Assembly (NCBI GenBank): GCA_032718475.1
Contig: JAUCBJ010008490.1
Location: forward strand, 1 to 62,000
Source of the DNA: Nemertoderma westbladi
Lineage: Eukaryota; Xenacoelomorpha; Nemertodermatida; Nemertodermatidae
Direction of reading: 5' to 3'
DNA: 62,000 nucleotides
Part shown: one piece after another, positions 52,206 through 62,000 of the stretch
Position numbering within the stretch: position 1 is the stretch's first letter
How the letters are laid out: every line of letters starts with the position of its first letter
Translations under genes and position numbers: made by a program
The notes under the pieces: generated by a model
Told to the model about the DNA's origin: nothing
What the model saw: only the letters and a program-made list of their open reading frames with translations
Databases searched by the model: none

Positions 52206-53333
52206 CAGGGTGTCCCATAAAATTTGTTGCTACTTTGAATTTATAAACTCCCACTTATGTTGGATATAATCGAAGTATTTTATATCAATTTAAAGCCAAT
52301 ATTCTAAATTAGATTTTGGTCTGTGTTGGAGTCACCATGTTGTCATGGAAACAAGATACAACCAATTGAATTCAAAAGCCAGATTATATACATTCGTAGG
52401 TGAGTGTTCTAGGCTTTTGTGTGTAATTATTGTATGAGAAAGTTAGTGTTGCTATGGAAATAAGGCTAACTACCATTTTGGTTTACTTTTGTATTTTAAG
52501 TTGGAACCATGTTCTCTGGTGAATAGAAAGTTTTTATTATAAAAACTTATTTTGAAACTAAGTCGTCCAAATTGACAGCTAGTACATTTGGACACAATTT
52601 TCCAAATCGGCTTCTTTCTTAAAAACGATTAAATTGTAAGATTCGTGAAAAACTTTTATCCGAATTCGGTTTCACCGGCTGGAAGACGCATTCGTGTTTC
52701 AAGATATATCATTGAGGCCCATTTTACCCAGAATCCCAAGACATCACTGAGGCGGGCATCATTATCATTAGCTGCACTCGTAGCAGTATTCAAAGAGTTG
52801 TTAAGAAACTCAAATTTAAACCTTATAAAATTCAGATCGTACATGCAATTCATAAAACGACTAACCAGACGTGTCAATAATGCGGCCCAGATATCGAACT
52901 TTCTAGAAACTAAACGATTCATTGGTCCATACATTTTTGATACACCAACTGTTACAAATGCTATTTATTTAGATTTGATATCTTTATTTTTTGTTCAGGA
53001 ATCCATCATATCGATATTGTATTCCATCAAGATGGTGCACCGCCACACTTGGAACTTCCCTTTAGGAATTATTTGGGCTGTCATTTTAACGGGCATTGGA
53101 TCGGCAGAGATGGACCAGTGTTGTGGCCACCACGCTCCCCGGATCTGACACCTTGCGATTTCTATTTATGGTGCCAAATTAAGAACTTGGTTTATAGCGA
53201 ACCGATTGAATCCTTGGCCCAACTTCGTCCTGGTGTTACTGAAGCCTTCAACGAAATAGCGAAAGCTTTACAAATAGATACAGATACAACAGCATTAAAC
53301 TTCAAGTCTAACTCTTAGACTACAAGTACATTT
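52206..53333 (+). mobile_element. Mariner/Tc1-like transposon, decayed, right end missing
   Basis: The left end CAGGGTGTCCCATAAAA follows a TA (52204-52205), as for Tc1/mariner insertions. Transposase fragments follow. No matching right terminus exists; the element passes into the 29/32-bp satellite at about 53334. Confidence 0.75.
52645..53318 (+). pseudogene. Mariner-like transposase, deleted and frameshifted
   Basis: The N-terminal frame (from about 52645) has helix-turn-helix-like TSLRRASLSLAALVAVFKEL. A jump then leads to RFIGPYIFDTPTVTNAIYLD, which normally follows the first catalytic Asp, so that region has been deleted. Near 52985-52998 the frame shifts. The new frame (open from about 52998; nominal start 53049) reads FHQDGAPPHLELPFRNYLG with the second catalytic Asp, then WPPRSPDLTPCDFYLW with the third, in D34D-like spacing, and ends at 53318. 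The family usually has ~350 residues; about 220 are left. Not functional. Confidence 0.82.
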
Positions 53334-56300
53334 ACGGATAATCCGAACGGATATACGGATACTACGGATAAAATCCGAACGGATATACGGATACTACGGA
53401 TAAAATCCGAACGGATATACGGATACTACGGATAAAATCCGAACGGATATATGGATACTACGGATAAAATCCTAACGGATATACGGATACTACGGATAAT
53501 CCGAACAGATATACGGATACTACGGATAATCCGAATGGATATACGGATACTACGGATAATCCGAACGGATATACGGATACTACGGATAAAATCCGAACGG
53601 ATATACGGATACTACGGATAAAATCCTAACGGATATACGGATACTACGGATAATCCGAACAGATATACGGACACTACGGATAATCCGAATGGATATACGG
53701 ATACTACGGATAATCCGAACGGATATACGGATACTACGGATAATCAGAACGAATATACGGATACTACGGATAAAATCCGAACGGATATACCTATACTACG
53801 GATAAAATCCGAACGGATATACGGATACTACGAATAAAATCCGAACGGATATACAGATACAACGGATAAAATCCGAACGGATATACGGATACTACGGATA
53901 AAATCCGAACGGATATACGGATACTACGGATAAAATCCGAACGGATATACGGATACTACGGATAAAATCCGAACGGATATACGGATACTACGGATAAAAT
54001 CCGAACGGATACTACGGATAAAATCCGAACGGATACTAGGATAAAATCCGAACGGATATACGGATACTACGGATAAAATCCGAATGGATATACGGATACT
54101 ACGGATAAAATCCGAATGGATATACGGATACTACGGATAAAATCCGAACGGATATACGGATACTACGGATAATCCGAATGGATATACGGATATTACGGAT
54201 AATCCAAACGGATATACGGATACTACGGATAAAATCCGAACGGATATACGGATACTACGGATAAAATCCGAACGGATATACGGATACTACGGATAAAATC
54301 CGAATGGATATACGGATACTACAGATAAAATCCGAACGGATATACGGATACTATGGATAAAATCAGAACGGATATACGGATACTACGGATAAAATCCGAA
54401 CGGATATACGGATACTACGGATAAAATCCGAACGGATATACGGATACTACGGATAAAATCCGAACGGATATACGGATACTACGGATAATCCGAACGGATA
54501 TACGGATACTACGGATAAAATCAGAACGGATATACAGATACTACGGATAAAATCCGAACGGATATACGGATACTACGGATAAAATCAGAACGGATATACG
54601 GATACTACGGATAATCCGAACGGATATACGGATACTACAGATAATCCGAACGGATATACGGATACTACGGATAAAATCCGAACGGATATACAGATACTAT
54701 GGATAATCCAAACGGATATACGGATACTACGGATAAAATCAGAAAGGATATATGGATAAAATCAGAACAGATATACGGATACTATGGATAAAATCAGAAA
54801 GGATATACGGATACTACGGATAAAATCAGAACGGATATACGGATACTACGGATAAAATCCGAACGGATATACGGATACTACGGATAATCCGAACGGATAT
54901 ACGGATACTACGGATAAAATCAGAACGGATATACGGATACTACGGATAATCCGAACGGATATACGGATACTACGGATAATCCGAACGGATATACGGATAC
55001 TATGGATAAAATCAGAACGGATATACGGATACTACGGATAAAATCCGAACGGATATACGGATACTACGGATAAAATCCGAACGGATATACGGATACTACG
55101 GATAAAATCCGAACGGATATACGGATACTACGGATAATCCGAACGGATATACGGATACTACGGATAAAATCAGAACGGATATACGGATACTACGGATAAA
55201 ATCCGAACGGATATACGGATACTACGGATAAAATCAGAACGGATATACGGATACTACGGATAATCCGAACGGATATACGGATACTACAGATAATCCGAAC
55301 GGATATACGGATACTACGGATAAAATCCGAACGGATATACAGATACTATGGATAATCCAAACGGATATACGGATACTACGGATAAAATCAGAAAGGATAT
55401 ATGGATAAAATCAGAACAGATATACGGATACTATGGATAAAATCAGAAAGGATATACGGATACTACGGATAAAATCAGAACGGATATACGGATACTACGG
55501 ATAAAATCCGAATGGATATACGGATACTACGGATAAAATCCGAACGGATATACGGATACTACGGATAAAATCCGAACGGATATACGGATACTATGGATAA
55601 AATCAGAACGGATATACGGATACTACGGATAAAATCCGAACGGATATACGGATACTACGGATAAAATCCGAACGGATATACGGATACTACGGATAAAATC
55701 CGAACGGATATACGGATACTACAGATAATCCGAACGGATATACGGATACTACGGATAAAATCAGAACGGATATACGGATACTACGGATAAAATCCGAACG
55801 GATATACGGATACTACGGATAAAATCAGAACGGATATACGGATACTACGGATAATCCTAACGGATATACGGATACTACAGATAATCCGAACGGATATACG
55901 GATACTACGGATAAAATCCGAACGGATATACAGATACTATGGATAATCCAAACGGATATACGGATACTACGGATAAAATCAGAAAGGATATATGGATAAA
56001 ATCAGAACAGATATACGGATACTATGGATAAAATCAGAAAGGATATACGGATACTACGGATAAAATCAGAACGGATATACGGATACTACGGATAAAATCC
56101 GAATGGATATACGGATACTACGGATAAAATCCGAACGGATATACGGATACTACGGATAAAATCCGAACGGATATACGGATACTACGGATAAAATCCGAAC
56201 GGATATACGGATACTACAGATAATCAGAACGGATATACGGATACTACGGATAAAATCCGAACGGATATACGAATACTATGGATAAAATCAGAACGGATAT

Positions 56301-59300
56301 ACGGATACTACGGATAAAATCAGAATGGATATACGGATACTACGGATAAAATCAGAACAGATATACGGATACTACGGATAAAATCAGAAAGGATATATGG
56401 ATAAAATCCGAACGGATATACGGATAATCCGAACGGATATACAGATACTACGGATAATCCGAATGGATATACGGATACAACGGATAAAATCCGAACGGAT
56501 ATACGGATACTACGGATAAAATCAGAACGGATATACGGATACTACGGATAAAATCCGAACGGATATACGGATACTACGGATAAAATAAGAACGGATATAC
56601 GGATACTACGGATAAAATCCGAACGGATATACGGATACTACGGATAAAATCCGAACGGATATACGGATACTACGGATAAAATCAGAACGGATATACGGAT
56701 ACTACGGATAAAATCCGAACGGATGTACGGATACTACGGATAAAATCCGAACGGATATACGGATACTACAGATAATCAGAACGGATATACGGATACTACG
56801 GATAAAATCCGAACAGATATACGGATACTACGGATAAAATCAGAACGGATATACGGATACTACGGATAATCCGAACGGATATACGGATACTACGGATAAT
56901 CCGAACGGATATACGGATACTACGGATAAAATCCGAACGGATATACAGATACTATGGATAATCCGAACGGATATACGGATACTACGGATAAAATCCGAAC
57001 GGATATACGGATACTACGGATAAAATCCGAACGGATATACGGATACTACGGATAAAATCCGAACGGATATACGGATACTACGGATAAAATCCGAACGGAT
57101 ATACGGATACTACGGATAAAATCAGAACGGATATACGGATACTACGGATAATCCGAACGGATATACGGATACTATGGATAATCCGAACGGATATACGGAT
57201 ACTATGGATAAAATCAGAACGGATATACAGATACTACAGATAAAATCAGAACGGATATACGGATACTACGGATAAAATCAGAACAGATATACGGATACTA
57301 CGGATAAAATTAGAAAGGATATATGGATAAAATCAGAACGGATATACGGATAATCCGAACGGATATACGGATACCACGGATAATCCGAATGGATATACGG
57401 ATACAACGGATAAAATCCGAACGGATATACGGATACTACGGATAAAATCAGAACGGATATACGGATACTACGGATAAAATCCGAACGGATATACGGATAC
57501 TACGGATAAAATCAGAACGGATATACGGATACTACGGATAAAATCCGAACGGATATACGGATACTACGGATAAAATCAGAACGGATATACGGATAATCCG
57601 AACGGATATACAGATACTACAGATAATCCGAACGGATATACGGATACTACGGATAAAATCCGAACGGATATACAGATACTATGGATAATCCGAATGGATA
57701 TACGGATACTACGGATAAAATCCGAACGGATATACGGATACTACGGATAATCCGAACGGATATACGGATACTACAGATAATCCGAACGGATATACGGATA
57801 CTACGGATAAAATCCGAACGGATATACAGATACTATGGATAATCCGAACGGATATACGGATACTACGGATAAAATCCGAACGGATATACGGATACTACGG
57901 ATAAAATCCGAACGGATATACGGATACTACGGATAAAATCAGAACGGATATACGGATACTACGGATAATCCGAACAGATATACGGATACTACAGATAATC
58001 CGAACGGATATACGGATACTACGGATAAAATCCGAACGGATATACAGATACTATGGATAATCCGAACAGATATACGGATACTACGGATAAAACCCGAACG
58101 GATATACAGATACTACGGATAAAATCCGAACGGATATACGGATACTACGGATAAAATCCGAACGGATATACGGATACTACGGATAAAATCCGAACGAATA
58201 TACGGATACTACGGATAAAATCAGAACGGATATACGGATACTACGGATAAAATCCGAACGGATATATGGATACTACGGATAAAATCCGAACGGATATACG
58301 GATACTACGGATAAAATCCGAACGGATATACGGATACTACGGATAAAATCCGAATGGATATACGGATACTACGGATAAAATCAGAACGGATATACGGATA
58401 CTACGGATAATCCGAACGGATATACGGATACTACGGATAATCCGAACGGATATACGGATACTATGGATAAAATCAGAACGGATATACGGATACTACGGAT
58501 AAAATCAGAACGGATATACGGATACTACGGATAAAATCAGAACAGATATACGGATACTACGGATAAAATCAGAAAGGATATATGGATAAAATCAGAACGG
58601 ATATACGGATAATCCGAACGGATATACGGATACTACGGATAATCCGAATGGATATACGGATACAACGGATAAAATCCGAACGGATATACGGATACTACGG
58701 ATAAAATGAGAACGGATATACGGATACTACGGATAAAATCCGAACGGATATACGGATACTACGGATAAAATCAGAACGGATATACGGATACTACGGATAA
58801 AATCCGAATGGATATACGGATACTACGGATAAAATCAGAACGGATATACGGATACTACGGATAAAATCAGAACGGATATACGGATACTACGGATAATCCG
58901 AACGGATATACGGATACTATAGATAATCCGAACGGATATACGGATACTACGGATAAAATCCGAACGGATATACAGATACTATGGATAATCCGAACGGATA
59001 TACGGATACTACGGATAAAATCCGAACGGATATACGGATACTACGGATAAAATCCGAACGGATATACGGATACTACGGATAAAATCCGAACGGATATACG
59101 GATACTACGGATAAAATCCGAACGGATATACGGATACTACGGATAAAATCAGAACGGATATACGGATACTACGGATAATCCGAACGGATATACGGATACT
59201 ACGGATAATCCGAACGGATATACGGATACTATGGATAAAATCAGAACGGATATACGGATACTACGGACAAAATCAGAACGGATATACGGATACTACGGAT

Positions 59301-62000
59301 AAAATCAGAACAGATATACGGATACTACGGATAAAATCAGAAAGGATATATGGATAAAATCAGAACGGATATACGGATAATCCGAACGGATATACGGATA
59401 CTACGGATAATCCGAATGGATATACGGATACAACGGATAAAATCCGAACGGATATACGGATACTACGGATAAAATCAGAACGGATATACGGATACTACGA
59501 ATAAAATCCGAACGGATATACGGATACTACGGATAAAATCCGAACGGATATACGGATACTACGGATAAAATCCGAACGGATATACGGATACTACGGATAA
59601 AATCAGAACGGATATACGGATACTACGGATAATCCGAACGGATATACGGATACTACAGATAATCCGAACGGATATACGGATACTACGGATAAAATCCGAA
59701 CGGATATACGGATACTACGGATAAAATCAGAACGGATATACGGATACTACGGATAAAATCAGAACGGATATACGGATACTACGGATAATCTGAACGGATA
59801 TACGGATACTACGGATAAAATCAGAACGGATATACGGATACTACAGATAAAATCCGAACGGATATACAGATACTATGGATAATCCGAACGGATATATGGA
59901 TACTACGGATAAAATCCGAACGGATATACGGATACTACGGATAATCCGAACGGATATACGGATACTACAGATAATCCGAACGGATATATGGATACTACGG
60001 ATAAAATCCGAATGGATATACAGATACTATGGATAATCCGAACGGATATACGGATACTACGGATAAAATCCAAACGGATATACGGATACTACGGATAAAA
60101 TCCGAACGGAAATACGGATACTACGGATAAAATCAGAACGGATATACAGATACTATGGATAATCCGAACGGATATACGGATACTACGGATAAAATCCAAA
60201 CGGATATACGGATACTACGGATAAAATCCGAACGGATATACAGATACTACGGATAAAATCCGAACGGATATACGGATACTACGGATAAAATCCGAACAGA
60301 TATACGGATACTACGGATAAAATCAGAACGGATATACGGATACTACGGATAAAATCAGAACAGATATACGGATACTACGGATAAAATCAGAAAGGATATA
60401 TGGATAAAATCAGAACGGATATACGGATAATCCGAACGGATATACGGATACTACGGATAATCCGAATGGATATACGGATACAACAGATAAAATCCGAACG
60501 GATATACGGATACTACGGATAAAATCAGAACGGATATACGGATACTACGGATAAAATCCGAACGGATATACGGATACTACGGATAAAATCAGAACGGATA
60601 TACGGATACTACGGATAAAATCCGAACGGATATACGGATACTACGGATAAAATCAGAAAGGATATATGGATAAAATCAGAACGGATATTCGGATACTACG
60701 GATAATCCGAACGGATATACGGATACTATGGATAAAATCCGAACGGATATACGGATACTACGGATAAAATCAGAACGGATATACGGATACTACGGATAAA
60801 ATCAGAATGGATATACGGATACTACGGATAATCCGAACGGATATACGGATACTACGGATAATCCGAATGGATATACGGATACTATGGATAAAATCAGAAC
60901 GGATATACGGATACTACGGATAAAATCAGAACGGATATACGGATACTACGGATAAAATCAGAACAGATATATGGATACTACGGATAAAATCAGAAAGGAT
61001 ATATGGATAAAATCAGAACGGATATACGGATAATCCGAACGGATATACGGATACTACGGATAATCCGAATGGATATACGGATACAATGGATAAAATCCGA
61101 ACGGATATACGGATACTACGGATAAAATCAGAACGGATATACGGATACTACGGATAAAATCAGAACGGATATACGGATACTACGGATAATCCGAACGGAT
61201 ATACGGATACTACGGATAATCCGAACGGATATACGGATACTATGGATAAAATCAGAACGGATATACGGATACTACGGATAAAATCAGAACGGATATACGG
61301 ATACTACGGATAAAATCAGAACAGATATATGGATACTACGGATAAAATCAGAAAGGATATATGGACAAAATCAGAACGGATATACGGATAATCCGAACGG
61401 ATATACGGATACTACGGATAATCCGAATGGATATACGGATACAACGGATAAAATCCGAACGGATATACGGATACTACAGATAAAATCAGAACGGATATAC
61501 GGATACTACGGATAAAATCCGAACGGATATACGGATACTATGGATAAAATCAGAACGGATATACGGATACTACGGATAAAATCCGAACGGATATACGGAT
61601 ACTACAGATAAAATCAGAACGGATATACGGATACTACGGATAAAATCAGAACGGATATACGGATACTACGGATAATCCTAATGGATATACGGATACAACG
61701 GATAAAATCCGAACGGATATACGGATACTACGGATAAAATCAGAACGGATATACGGATACTACAGATAAAATCCGAACGGATATACGGATACTACGGATA
61801 AAATCAGAACGGATATACGGATACTACAGATAAAATTCGAATGGATATACGGATACTACGGATAAAATCAGAACGGATATACGGATACTACGGATAAAAT
61901 CCGAACGGATATACGGATACTACGGATAAAATCCGAACGGATATACGGATACTACGGATAAAATCCGAACGGATATACGGATACTACGGATAAAATGCGA
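53334..62000. repeat. 29/32-bp satellite with higher-order repeats, runs off the window
   Basis: Units alternate between a 32-bp form (GGATACTACGGATAAAATCC plus GAACGGATATAC) and a 29-bp form lacking AAA (GGATAATCC). By length there are about 280 units. The rare variant containing AGAAAGGATATATGGATAAA recurs at irregular intervals of several hundred bp. CAGATACTATGGATAATCCA at 54691, 55340 and 55931 marks higher-order units of about 649 and 591 bp. No ORF survives because unit lengths differ from multiples of three. Confidence 0.95.

Noticed and set aside
53334-62000. Possible CRISPR-like array of short repeats
   Set aside because: There are no unique spacers: the units are contiguous and vary only by small indels and substitutions, and the context is a eukaryotic satellite.

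Overview
This window looks like transposon-dense, gene-poor DNA from an animal nuclear genome. The evidence is several classes of animal-type retroelements and DNA transposons, spliced coding sequence with GT-AG introns, the standard genetic code, long satellites and an AT-rich background. Frequent TAGGCCTA and ACCGGTA words fit a marine invertebrate, possibly a deuterostome such as an echinoderm; that placement is a weak inference. I found no clear single-copy host gene, rRNA, tRNA or CRISPR array.

Layout. 1-1171 (-) is an open, edge-truncated ORF of unknown, perhaps gag-like, nature. 1172-5854 is repeat-rich noncoding DNA, including a 56-bp tandem array. 5855-16324 is a Ty3/Gypsy LTR retrotransposon with a 4-bp target duplication (ACTG). 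Its pol is broken by frameshifts and an integrase deletion, and its 5' LTR is split by a 3.24-kb insertion (6368-9608) that carries a 68-bp minisatellite and a LINE with an intact RT ORF. 16.6-17.5 kb is a foldback repeat. 18079-28871 is a 10.8-kb CACTA-like DNA transposon with 14-bp terminal inverted repeats. It carries a transposase and, 14 nt downstream on the same strand, a four-exon DUF4806-like gene. The transposase is split by a 1.87-kb GTGGGG-ended element. 28.9-34.8 kb holds tandem arrays, a 5'-truncated LINE and interspersed repeats. 34.8-50.4 kb is a roughly 155-bp satellite into which a BEL/Pao LTR retrotransposon (35840-47060, minus strand, 5-bp duplication AAGAC) and a GTGGGG-ended element have inserted. 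52.2-53.3 kb is a decayed mariner-like transposase. 53334-62000 is a 29/32-bp satellite with higher-order structure that runs off the window.

The most unusual object is the BEL/Pao element. After pol and a 1-kb array of short hairpin-forming repeats, it carries an extra 847-codon ORF. That ORF combines a DEDD-type 3'-5' exonuclease-like domain, in which the last catalytic Asp appears replaced by Arg, with three CCHC zinc knuckles. The 5' ORF of the same element lacks knuckles. The two LTRs are almost identical, so the insertion is young, yet the pol ORF starts in mid-RT. This suggests help in trans, a programmed or assembly-induced frame problem, or a recent internal deletion.
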